A stretch of 17,338 nucleotides of DNA. Origin: CAWFFV01 sp963814985. GTDB taxonomy: Bacteria > Chloroflexota > Ktedonobacteria > Ktedonobacterales > Ktedonobacteraceae. Below, one piece after another: positions 1 through 7,332 of the stretch. Under the pieces are notes generated by a model that saw only the letters and a program-made list of their open reading frames with translations, had not been told where the DNA came from and made no database searches. Within the stretch, counting starts at the first letter, position 1; each line of letters opens with the position of its first letter. The DNA is taken from the NCBI GenBank assembly GCA_963814985.1, contig CAWFFV010000042.1, positions 1 through 17,338 on the forward strand, in the 5' to 3' direction. The translations under genes were made by a program, and so were the position numbers.

Positions 1-726
1 GCATATCCAATTATAAAAGTCGCAGAGAGCGCTTCTGAGGCAGTCCGATGGCCACAGCCATCCACTCCTCTCCAAGAACTACCACGCACGCAGTCATCAA
101 GAAGACCCAAGACGTCTGTACCTCCAGTAGCAAACGTTGCCAGAAGCACCACTTCCGAGGCTTCCTGGTGGTTAAGTCCATCCTCCCCTCGCCAGCAAAT
201 TACCACGTGTGCAAGCACCTAGTGGAATGTAATACTAAGGTGAGTAATGTCTCTGGCCGAGTAGCTCATCGTCTTGCATCAACTCGATGGTCTGAGTCTT
301 CCACAAAAAGACTAATCGTCGTACTGTGTTGCCGAAAGACCATTACGTTGATTGCCGCCGGTAGTGTCGTTGCAGCAGGAGCCGTCGTTGCGATTAATCT
401 GACAGATGTCTTCGAACAGGAACACTCAATACGGCAGTCATCCCCACTAACTCAGCTGTAAGCTTTACATACCATGGGGGTAACGCCAGTCTGCTAGTAC
501 ACCTGTTAATGGGAAATTTGAAGCCTATAACAAGGCCTGTACACATAGCGGTGGCTATCTCAATTATAACCCTCAACACAGAAATTTGTCGTCGAGCACA
601 TGGTGCGATCTTTGATCCCGCCCATGGGGGAGCGGTGCTTCGGAAACAAACCGGGGGACAAAATACAAAGCCTCTACCCAAAGTCGCCATACGCATCGAT
701 GGCATGGGAATATCACAGCTGTTTAG
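1..726 (+). pseudogene. Remnant of a Rieske [2Fe-2S] domain protein
   Basis: A membrane- or Tat-targeted Rieske iron-sulfur protein can be read only by changing frame several times. An NRRTVL stretch near 325-345 resembles the start of a twin-arginine signal. It is followed, in another frame, by a hydrophobic helix (ITLIAAGSVVAAGAVVAINL, about 346-405). The Rieske core then runs NASLLVH, NGKFEAYNKACTHSGG (first cluster motif C-T-H, about 510-560), a second motif C..AHG with GAIFDPAHGGAV (about 585-640), and PLPKVAIRID (about 675-705). A frame switch gives GNITAV and a TAG stop at 724-726. At least four shifts are needed, and the second motif reads CRRAHG where CPxHG is usual. Bases 1-300 are open but rich in Ser, Pro and Thr and only tentatively belong to this gene. 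Rieske proteins carry electrons in respiratory complexes or oxygenases; this copy should be non-functional as sequenced. Confidence 0.62.
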
Positions 727-1088
727 TGGGTGTACTGTTTGTTCGTCACTACAGATCTCTCCCCGTCGCGAGATACTCCTAAAATGTCATCAGTGTTCGA
801 TCGAGCATGCGTTAAGCCTCTTCATAAGGAGTCTCTTTCGAAAGTATCCACAAACCACCCCTGCCCATGCAATAATTGACGAGAAGATTGATCGTATTGT
901 GAGAATATTTGCATGGGATGTGACGGTTCTGTAATATGCATCGCACATAACTATAGCAGTACACATATATGCAAATTGCATATATATGACTAAGAAGGAT
1001 ATTGTAAACCATATCGGGAATCCCGAACAGTTTTCTCGGTATTTCCCATACAGGTATATGAAAGAATGGAGAGAGGGGAGATAAGACA
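727..1088. other. Gene-free stretch
   Basis: Open frames here are short and overlap on both strands, and none resembles a family I know. The only clear structure is the AT-rich palindrome at 965-985. The stretch probably holds decayed DNA downstream of the Rieske remnant. Confidence 0.4.
965..985. repeat. 10-bp perfect inverted repeat, operator-like
   Basis: Two 10-base arms (ATATATGCAA and TTGCATATAT) flank a single central A. The inner 13 bases (969-981, ATGCAAATTGCAT) recur as their exact reverse complement at 6143-6155, upstream of the kinase promoter. An odd-length, tight palindrome occurring twice suggests a binding site for a dimeric regulator; the protein is unknown. Confidence 0.5.
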
Positions 1089-1302
1089 TGTTGCCAACAA
1101 AACAAGTGGAACAAGAGCAGATGTACTACAAAAAGAATGTGTTGGACTGAAGTTGCTCGGCGTCCTTCTGCTCAGAGAAATGTGGCAGCGGGCACCGCAT
1201 CGATGCGTCGACATGCACTTTTGCAAGAACACATCCGCTTTCAGGGAGAAAATCACTTCACAGGATCTATCAGCTCTGGAGTTTCTTGCACAGGCAAGGT
1301 AA
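1089..1302 (+). pseudogene. Possible small broken ORF of unknown function
   Basis: An ATG at 1089 lies nine bases after GGGGAG and opens MLPTKQVEQEQMYYKKNVLD, then stops near 1150. Other frames stay open to 1302, ending ITSQDLSALEFLAQAR just before a hairpin. This could be one gene of about 70 codons with frameshifts. I recognise no family, and the reading is weak. Confidence 0.2.
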
Positions 1303-1346
1303 TAGAAAAAATCTTCCTGAAAGAAAATATGCTTCCAGGAAGATTT
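1303..1346 (-). terminator. Rho-independent terminator of the stress/hdeD operon
   Basis: Perfect 11-bp arms (AAATCTTCCTG at 1309-1319 and its complement at 1336-1346) surround a 16-base loop. On the minus strand the stem runs into a T tract (complement of A at 1306-1311). It lies about 140 bases after the hdeD stop and so suits the minus-strand operon. It could also act weakly on plus-strand transcripts ending near 1302. Confidence 0.6.
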
Positions 1347-1484
1347 CTTCTGATCGCTGATCTTGTCTAATGCAAAGCCACTTGACACGTCAGGCATTGT
1401 TCAATGTAAAATTACCCACGCGCTTCCTGGCGTAGAGCGGCATCGGGTTTTCGTTCTCCCTTTGATCCGTTATAGGATACTGCA

Positions 1485-2040
1485 TTAAGGGTTGTAAGAG
1501 GGAAGCGTTGGCACAGGCTGGAAAGCACGAATAAACAACAAGACACCGTACACAATAGCAGAGATACCGATAAGCCACACAAGTGACAAAATACCAGCAC
1601 CTGGGCGGAGGAAGAGGAAAATCCCCAGTAACAGAGAGATGACACCGGAAAAGGCGATCAGCCATTCCTGGGCAAAAGTGCCACCGAACGTGAAGACAAA
1701 GGCAATCTGGGCTATTCCTGTGATGATTGCCCACGTCGCAAACACGAAGAGCAATGTAAGCGCAGTTAAGCCTGGCCAGAAAAAGGCGATTAAGCCGATG
1801 ATAATGCGAATGATCCCTCCCAGAAGATGTACCCACCAGTACTGCATATCGCTAGCCTGGCAATTGACACGATCACGGTAACAAGACCATCCGCAAACGC
1901 AAAGATACCGAAGAGGTAGATAAAAATGAGAAGCGATAAACCAGGCCAGGTGAGTTCCATAACCCCAAAGAGTACCGCAAAGATTGCACGTAGATCAACA
2001 TTCCTCGATAGTTACCAGGACTTGTAACAGCATTCATCAT
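1485..2040 (-). pseudogene. hdeD: HdeD family membrane protein, frameshifted
   Basis: HdeD (DUF308) proteins are inner-membrane proteins of about 190 residues built from repeated pairs of membrane helices and linked to acid resistance. The start at 2040 has an excellent GGAGGT site six bases upstream and opens MMNAVTSPGNYRGM. Near 2000 the frame changes to DLRAIFAVLFGVMELTWPG, continuing with LIFIYLFGIFAFADGLVTVI. Near 1855 it changes again to MQYWWVHLLGGIIRIIIGLI and an intact C-terminal two thirds of 120 codons with the repeated FFWPGLTALTLL and LRPGAGILSLVWLIGI motifs, ending at 1485. Two shifts therefore split an otherwise well-kept protein. Its start is 28 bases after the stop of the stress-type gene upstream, so the two formed an operon. 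The 120-codon part could be translated alone from 1847 but would lack the first helices. Confidence 0.75.
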
Positions 2041-2068
2041 GTCTATACCTCCAAACCAGTGCGAAATT

Positions 2069-2509
2069 TTACCTCTTGTTGTCTTGAATTGGTGGATAGA
2101 GATGAGCAATCGACCAGTTTCCGATGTACTTGACAGACAAGCATGATGGTTGAACAGCAAGGCGCTTACACCATCAATTTGCTCATACTGTGGTACATAG
2201 ACAGTAATAATATGGTGCCCCCGTCGTGCGGCTGCCAGTGTATAATTCCCCGGTGAATTCATCATCTGTCGTAGCTTGTAAGCGACGCATAACTCTGCAA
2301 AAAAAGCCCTCCCCTCTGCAGGCTCTCCAGGAAAGCTGAAGGGAAATCTTGACTTGGGATGAGCGCTATATCTTCTGCTTTATACCCAACATCCCAAGTG
2401 CCTGGGCTGCTTGCTCACCTTCTTGAAGTGAGTCGATAACCCCTACCACGTGCCTCCCAAGAACAGATACCATCGAACGAATGTGCTGAAATGTTATGTC
2501 TTTTATCAT
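2069..2509 (-). pseudogene. Stress-type small protein, frameshifted
   Basis: The start at 2509 follows AGGAG by eight bases and reads MIKDITFQHIRSMVSVLG, then VVGVIDSLQEGEQAAQALG. Near 2385 the frame changes to GYKAEDIALIPSQDF and LESLQRGGLFLQSYASL. Further switches near 2285, 2245 and 2140 give TTDDEFTGELY, AARRGHHIITVYVPQYEQID with GVSALLFNHHA, and finally VKYIGNWSIAHLYPPIQDNK, ending at the TAA at 2069-2071. The layout (a self-repeating VVGV.DS..EAEQA start, a middle helical part and a GHHIITV..P second half) resembles general stress protein 17M-like proteins; that family call is tentative. It lies just upstream of hdeD on the same strand. As sequenced it cannot give the full product of about 146 residues. 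Confidence 0.55.
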
Positions 2510-2763
2510 GAATAGACTCCTCTTCGTTTCTTTCTTGCATATGGTAGGTATACTTGGCTCATTGAAGTTAAGTTGTCTCTTCCTTTTCCGCAGCCCGCTT
2601 GCAAAACGGCGATCTGCCTGGTTGTATATCCATCTCAGGTACGACAACGTAGCAGCACATTAGCGTTACGTCTGCACTTAGTGTAGCTGGTGAGCAGGTA
2701 AGATACTGCATACCAAAGTTGTAGGTGCCGGGTGATTTCACGCTGTGGGATCTGAAGGATAAG
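2510..2763. other. Spacer between the stress operon and the LuxR gene
   Basis: This stretch should hold the promoter of the minus-strand stress operon and the 3' end region of the LuxR gene. I see no convincing terminator, promoter pair or coding frame with family similarity. Confidence 0.35.
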
Positions 2764-5034
2764 CTAAATGAAGCCGAGTGCTCTGGCCTTGACAATGGCC
2801 TGAGTGCGACTCTGCACGCCTAGTTTGCCACAGATGTTGTAGATGTGCCGCTTCACTGTATTGATACTGAGGACAAGACGGTGGGCGATGTCACGGTTCG
2901 ATGCCCCTTCCAGCAAAATATGCAGTACCTCGCGTTCACGCTCTGTGAGGGAATCTACTAGCACACCAGGGCGTGAAGCATGAAGGGTCGAGGAAAGTGA
3001 AATTGGTTCGCCAAAAGCAGAGAGCAGTGTGACAACATAGTCAGGCATGATGTCACGCACCTGGGCTTGACGCAACAAGGTTAGCATCTGTACGCCCTCA
3101 TCAACGAAGAGGCGGATATATTCCTCCGGCGAAGCCAGTATAAGAGCACGTTCCAGTGTGGTAAGAGCACGTTTTCGGTCATTCTGAGCGTGGAGAGCCA
3201 ATGCCTGCACAATGAGGATTTCCAGAACACTATACATGCGCGATTTGGCTTCGGCATCCCGCAAGAGACGCTCCAACAGATGTAGAGCATCCTGGAGGAA
3301 TGCTCCAACCGGGTCATTCCTCCCTTCTTCGATGCACACCCGTGCCAGGGTCAAATATTCCCGCTCACGGGGATAGCTGAGATCAATATCATCAGGAGAA
3401 AGGCCACACTCTTTCACCCAGCGGCTGGCTGCTGCCAGATTACCTCGTGCCAATTCCACCCATGCCCGCAGCGCTGCTTCACGGTGCAAAAGGGAAGGGA
3501 TGAAACGTCGTACATTGGCCAGTTGCGTGAACGCTTCCAGCATTGCAAGAGCCTTGCGAGAAGATCCACGTGCCATCTCAAGGCGTGTGAGAGCTGTGTA
3601 TCCCTGTAGCACAACCTCTGCATCAACCGTGAGTGTCCCCCTGACCAGCTCCATACCCTGAGAAAGGAGGCGTTCGGCCTCATCCAGGTCATTCCATTCA
3701 CGCTGCAAATCGCCCAGGCCAAAGTAGTAGGCAGGGCTACCGATCATAACCTGTAGTTCATCTGGTCCTGGCGCTAGCTGCGTTGCCATCTCATAAGTCA
3801 TAGCGGCCTGGTGCAGTCGGCCTTGCAACATCCGCACATGAGCAAGCAACGTGATACTCTTCAGGACCGCAAGTGGATTATTCGAGGACTGTGCGCTTGC
3901 CGCCACTTCTGCAATCAGACGTTCTGCGGAGGGTCTCACGTCACCATTGAGCAGGTAGCTATGGGAGTCGTTCATCAAGGCGATAGGACGCCAAAACTGC
4001 TCCACCTCCGGCAAGAAGTCCAGTGCCTGACGGGCAAGGACCACACAGTGGCTAAGATCGCCAGCAAAACAGACAAGATTCGCACGCACCAGGGCTATCT
4101 GACTCAGGATGTCCTGCTGCTCTTCGGCAGGCATACCCGACTGGATACATTTTTCAGCATCTTCGAGACGTTCCTCAGCTTCTTCCAAATGATTGGTGAA
4201 CATCAGTACGATGGCATGGTAGATACAGAGGCGTGCAGACGTACGTACCAGTGCATCGGGTAGCACGTTGAGCCAACCGAGCAATGCAGGGATCTGCCCC
4301 CGGTACACCTCCACCGGAAGCGCGATCTGTTCGATCAAGCAGGCCGCCCGCTCGACAGCAGGAACCGCCAGGGCATGGTGCACTGCTTCGAAGATCAATC
4401 CATGCTGCTCATACCAGACGCTAGCCCGCTGATGCAGTTCGGGAACCAGGGATGACCCTGTCTGCTCCAGGCAGTTCTTGAGTACCTCAGCGAACAGATG
4501 ATGATAGCGGTACCAACGTCGCTCGTCGTCAAGTGGTATGACAAAGAGATTCATCTGGTCGAGCATCTCTAACATCGCCTGTCCTCCCTCCTGTCCCATC
4601 ACTACATCACAGAGTGACCCGCAGAGACGCTCCAGGATGCTGGTGGAGAGCAGGAATGCTTGCACCTGCATGGTCTGGTGCGAGAGTACCTCCTGACTAA
4701 GGTAGTCCAGCACGAAGCGATGATTGCCGGTGAAGGTAGCCAGAAACCCGGAGATATCCCTCTGGCCCCGTAGTGAGAGCGCTGCCAATTGGAGTCCAGC
4801 AACCCAACCTTCCGTATGACGCAAGAGTTTGACAATGTGCTCCGGAGAGAGATTTAGCTCCATCACGGTAGACAGAAATGCGCGGGCCTCCTCGGAGGAG
4901 AAACGCAGGTCAGCGGCTCGCACCTCGGTGAGATGTCCGCGTGCCCGTAAACGCGCCAGTGGTAGCGGCGGATCGGTGCGTGTGACAATGATCAGGTGCA
5001 TCTGAGGCGGTAGATGCTCCAGTAAAAAGATCAT
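2764..5034 (-). CDS. MalT-like LuxR-family regulator, C-terminal body
   Basis: This is the long intact part of a large LAL/MalT-type transcription activator: 756 codons from the first in-frame ATG, though the coding frame continues upstream to about 5110. The first 60 residues hold the end of the NTPase domain (RTDPPLPLARLRARG, then RFSSEEARAFL). A long helical TPR-like region follows (about 130-680), typical of the ligand- or partner-sensing part. A LuxR HTH ends the protein (about 695-756: LTEREREVLHILLEGASNRD, then HRLVLSINTVKRHIYNICGK). The protein should bind DNA through this HTH and be switched by ATP and an inducer. The Walker A motif and N-terminal domain lie upstream in other frames, so this part alone lacks a complete ATPase. 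No neighbouring gene shows what it regulates. Confidence 0.85.
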   Translation of the reverse strand: MIFLLEHLPPQMHLIIVTRTDPPLPLARLRARGHLTEVRAADLRFSSEEARAFLSTVMELNLSPEHIVKLLRHTEGWVAGLQLAALSLRGQRDISGFLATFTGNHRFVLDYLSQEVLSHQTMQVQAFLLSTSILERLCGSLCDVVMGQEGGQAMLEMLDQMNLFVIPLDDERRWYRYHHLFAEVLKNCLEQTGSSLVPELHQRASVWYEQHGLIFEAVHHALAVPAVERAACLIEQIALPVEVYRGQIPALLGWLNVLPDALVRTSARLCIYHAIVLMFTNHLEEAEERLEDAEKCIQSGMPAEEQQDILSQIALVRANLVCFAGDLSHCVVLARQALDFLPEVEQFWRPIALMNDSHSYLLNGDVRPSAERLIAEVAASAQSSNNPLAVLKSITLLAHVRMLQGRLHQAAMTYEMATQLAPGPDELQVMIGSPAYYFGLGDLQREWNDLDEAERLLSQGMELVRGTLTVDAEVVLQGYTALTRLEMARGSSRKALAMLEAFTQLANVRRFIPSLLHREAALRAWVELARGNLAAASRWVKECGLSPDDIDLSYPREREYLTLARVCIEEGRNDPVGAFLQDALHLLERLLRDAEAKSRMYSVLEILIVQALALHAQNDRKRALTTLERALILASPEEYIRLFVDEGVQMLTLLRQAQVRDIMPDYVVTLLSAFGEPISLSSTLHASRPGVLVDSLTEREREVLHILLEGASNRDIAHRLVLSINTVKRHIYNICGKLGVQSRTQAIVKARALGFI

Positions 5035-5536
5035 AGCCCGCTGAATGGGTTCGGCGGTGATAACGTGGTAGTCATCCAGAACGAGCGCAAAGTCACCTGG
5101 ATTTCCTGCTGGTGATGTCGTTCATCAGCAGAGTAAGCACGCGCTCCAGGGACGCAGGCGGTAGTGCTCAAGGAGTGACAACGCAGCAGTGCCAATTTGC
5201 GGGTCCAGCCTTTGCAAAGCAGCAATCACGTAGGAGAAGAAGCGCGCTAGGCTCATCGTCTTCGAGTTCGAGCGAGAGCCAGGCAACAGGTGCGTCATGT
5301 TCAGCGAGCCATTGAGCAAGCAGTGTGGTTTTGCCGTATCCAGCGGGGGCCGAGATGAGCGTAAGCGGACCTGGCAACCTTTCTGGAGGCGATCCAACAG
5401 GCGGGAGCGCTGTATCAACTGCGCACGGGGGCGCGGCACATGGAGCTTGGTTGAAAGCCTCAGGTTGCGTTGAGTATTCGGTAGAGCTGGTAAGATGATG
5501 TTTGTATCTTCTGTTATATGATATGCATTCAGATGC
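5035..5536 (-). pseudogene. Frameshifted NTPase region of the LuxR/MalT-like regulator
   Basis: This joins the N-terminal domain (5537-5917) to the body ending at 2764, but the frame alternates. Reading on the minus strand: TKLHVPRPRAQLIQRSRLLD (about 5460-5400), a shift near 5378, then LTLISAPAGYGKTTLLAQWL (Walker A GYGKTT) and WLSLELEDDEP. There is an apparent one-base insertion at 5248, where dropping it restores PARFFSYVIAALQRLDPQIG. Another shift near 5160 gives PPASLERVLTLLMNDITS, and a last one near 5110 gives NPGDFALVLDDYHVITAEPI (Walker B-like LVLDDYH). A further shift near 5545 separates it from the N-terminal domain. All expected family blocks are present in order, so this is one gene with about five indels over some 450 bases. 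Confidence 0.8.
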
Positions 5537-5917
5537 TCAGATATTTCTTTCTTCACTGAAATTGCGGATGACCCGCCCAGGTGTAGAGCGGACTTCAGCA
5601 GCAGTAAGTACGGCGGCAATCTCCTCTAAGCGAGTCGGTATGAGATCTATGGTGCGGCCCAAATATTTCTTCGCCATCTTCTCACCAACTCTGCGGTAAG
5701 CATACCAGTACATATCACCACGTCGCCTGGACTCTTTGCGCACCGTCAGCTGGCCGCACTGACCATGAAAGGTAAACGAGGGAACGGAGTCAAGCCAGGC
5801 GAACCATGCACGGTCACCAGGGATGACAGTGAGGAGTTGCTGAAGCCGCTGTTCACGGAATTCGTAGAGTTCCTGCTCTGAGTTCCAGGTCAAACGATAC
5901 TCGGCTGCTTTTGGCAT
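5537..5917 (-). CDS. N-terminal domain of the LuxR/MalT-like regulator
   Basis: This open frame of 126 codons begins MPKAAEYRLTWNSEQELYEF and continues with WFAWLDSVPSFTFHGQCGQL and YWYAYRRVGEKMAKKYLGRT, ending LEEIAAVLTAAEVRS. From general knowledge, Ktedonobacteria put this module in front of MalT-type NTPase-HTH regulators. The Arg/Lys-rich YAYRR...KKYLG segment resembles the arm seen in phage-integrase N-terminal or plant-AP2-like folds. The first frameshift follows near 5545, so as sequenced the domain would be made as a free small protein with a short false tail (NFSEERNI). The ATG at 5917 is the natural start, with no strong Shine-Dalgarno visible. The upstream side faces the 5942-5989 palindrome. 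Confidence 0.6.
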   Translation of the reverse strand: MPKAAEYRLTWNSEQELYEFREQRLQQLLTVIPGDRAWFAWLDSVPSFTFHGQCGQLTVRKESRRRGDMYWYAYRRVGEKMAKKYLGRTIDLIPTRLEEIAAVLTAAEVRSTPGRVIRNFSEERNI

Positions 5918-5941
5918 GGTATTCTCACCAGCCCCTTCTTG

Positions 5942-5989
5942 TTGCTACCCAACGATTCTTTTGACATGGGTCTACCTGTTGGGTAGCAA
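5942..5989. repeat. 12-bp inverted repeat upstream of the LuxR gene
   Basis: Perfect arms TTGCTACCCAAC (5942-5953) and GTTGGGTAGCAA (5978-5989) flank 24 bases that include TTGACA. It lies 25 bases upstream of the regulator start and on the kinase side of the divergent gap. A dimeric activator site or autoregulatory operator is plausible. The arms lack a T-run, which argues against a terminator. Confidence 0.55.
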
Positions 5990-6109
5990 AAGTACAAGAG
6001 ACATTCTCAGGAGGTCACGGGAATGAGGCCATCAGAGTTTCAGGCCAGTACTTACTGTGCGGATAGTAAGATCGACGATACCCTAGAAAAAATCTGTGGA
6101 AGAGTCCAT

Positions 6110-6146
6110 CTGGAACCGCCTACCACACACCTCCATAGATCGATGC
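6110..6146 (-). pseudogene. 3'-end fragment of a Uma2 family gene
   Basis: These 37 bases match 8401-8437, the end of an intact Uma2 gene, at 35 positions. On the minus strand they read ASIYGGVW and a stop (6146 to 6120), against ASIYEGVW and a stop in the intact gene. No more of a Uma2 gene is seen on the coding side (above 6146). The ten bases GTAAGATCGA also occur just outside both copies, so the shared segment is longer than the coding remnant. Confidence 0.6.
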
Positions 6147-6155
6147 AATTTGCAT
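6143..6155. promoter_or_regulatory. 13-bp palindrome, possible operator
   Basis: ATGCAATTTGCAT has six-base arms round one T and is the exact reverse complement of 969-981. It sits about 20 bases upstream of the -35 element of the kinase promoter, a usual place for an activator or repressor site. It also abuts the Uma2 fragment. Confidence 0.45.
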
Positions 6156-6173
6156 ATTTTTCCAATAGTTTTC

Positions 6174-6202
6174 TTGACACCAGTTCTCTCCTGATGTAGA
6201 GT
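6174..6202 (+). promoter_or_regulatory. Sigma-70-type promoter for the kinase gene
   Basis: A perfect TTGACA (6174-6179) and a TAGAGT (6197-6202) are 17 bases apart. Transcription would start near 6210, giving a leader of about 160 bases before the kinase. The -10 matches the consensus at four of six positions. Confidence 0.5.
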
Positions 6203-6369
6203 ACAAAACATGCGAACATTTGAATATCGACTTTATATGAAGAAGCGACACTATTACCGACTCATGCAGTGATTGATTGAATCGTGCACTTCTTTACAAG
6301 ACCAACAATCGCAGCAATATATTTGGATGAAGAGTCAGGACAGGTGCGTACTGACGAAGGAGCATGAAG

Positions 6370-7332
6370 ATGGCAGAGCGACCCGATCGTGTGGGGCAAC
6401 AGCTTGGCAACTATCGTCTCATCCGCTTACTGGGCGAAGGAGGTTTCGCCGAAGTTTATCTTGGTGAGCATATTCACCTGGGCACACAGGCAGCCATCAA
6501 GGTGCTCCACACCCAGTTGACCAATGACGATGTCGAGAGCTTCCGCACAGAGGCACATACGATAGCTCACTTAGTCCATCCCCATATTGTGCGTGTCCTC
6601 GAATTTGGCATAGAGAGCAAAACACCCTTTCTGGTGATGGACTACGCCGTAGGTGGGACGTTGCGAGAGCGACATCCAAAGGGAACCATCCTTCCAGTTG
6701 CCACCATCGTCTCCTATGTCAGGCAAGTCGCCGATGCTCTGCAATATGCCCATGATGAGAAACTGGTCCATCGTGATATCAAACCCGAAAATATGTTGCT
6801 GGACCGACATCACAACGTTCTGCTCAGTGATTTTGGCATAGCGTTGGTGGCGCAAAGTTCGCGCTATCAGAGCACACAGGATGTCATTGGTACGGTTACC
6901 TACATGTCGCCCGAACAGATCCAGGGCAAACCCCGTCCAGCGAGTGATCAGTACTCGTTAGGGATCGTCGTCTACGAATGGCATTGTGGAGTCCGTCCTT
7001 TTCGTGGCTCATTCACCGAGTTATGTACCCAGCATATGTTTGCCCCTCCACCTCCGTTATGTGAGAAGGTACCAACGATCTCGCCCGACCTGGAACAGGT
7101 GGTGATGACGGCCCTTGCTAAAGATCCCAAACAGCGGTTCGCCAGCGTGCAGGCATTTGCCACAGCTTTGCAGCAGGCGGCAAGTCAACCAGAACAAAGG
7201 CAACCACCTGTGCCTCCAAAAGAGAGACTCCACCACGTGAGGCACTGCCACCAACCGTTCTTGTCACGCCTCCGAGCCAATCCGTTAAACCAACGATTGA
7301 AGTACCACCTCCAGGCCCTTCATCTCAGGTGA
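6370..7332 (+). CDS. Serine/threonine protein kinase (N-terminal half of kinase-WD40 protein)
   Basis: This is a Hanks-type kinase. From the ATG at 6370 (320 codons): glycine loop GEGGFAEV (22-29), ATP-anchoring Lys44 in AAIK, helix-C Glu61, catalytic HRDIKPEN (134-141), DFG (154-156), activation segment GTVTYMSPEQ (174-183), and a complete C-lobe to about 270. All catalytic residues are present, so it should phosphorylate Ser/Thr targets. ATG 6370 is preferred to 6364 because AAGGAG (6357-6362) is seven bases before it. After PPVPPKE (near 7220) the frame is lost. Skipping two bases in a GAGAGA run gives ETPPREALPPTVLVTPPSQS and a proline-rich linker leading into the WD40 half at 7329, so this was one receptor-like kinase of about 673 residues. 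As sequenced it ends with a false tail and lacks its membrane anchor and sensor. Confidence 0.85.
   Translation: MAERPDRVGQQLGNYRLIRLLGEGGFAEVYLGEHIHLGTQAAIKVLHTQLTNDDVESFRTEAHTIAHLVHPHIVRVLEFGIESKTPFLVMDYAVGGTLRERHPKGTILPVATIVSYVRQVADALQYAHDEKLVHRDIKPENMLLDRHHNVLLSDFGIALVAQSSRYQSTQDVIGTVTYMSPEQIQGKPRPASDQYSLGIVVYEWHCGVRPFRGSFTELCTQHMFAPPPPLCEKVPTISPDLEQVVMTALAKDPKQRFASVQAFATALQQAASQPEQRQPPVPPKERLHHVRHCHQPFLSRLRANPLNQRLKYHLQALHLR

Noticed and set aside
812..1114. Minus-strand open frames rich in Tyr, Ile and Cys (99 and 100 codons)
   Set aside because: Two overlapping frames cover the same AT-rich palindrome region, and neither has a ribosome site or membrane-protein pattern beyond its composition.
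2366..2795. Minus-strand open frames of 93 and 75 codons
   Set aside because: Only the 47 codons from ATG 2509 of the first belong to the stress-type gene; upstream codons precede the ribosome site. The second has no protein-like features.
3811..4263. Plus-strand open frame of 150 codons within the LuxR gene
   Set aside because: It lies antisense to the well-supported TPR-like region and has no ribosome site or family motif.
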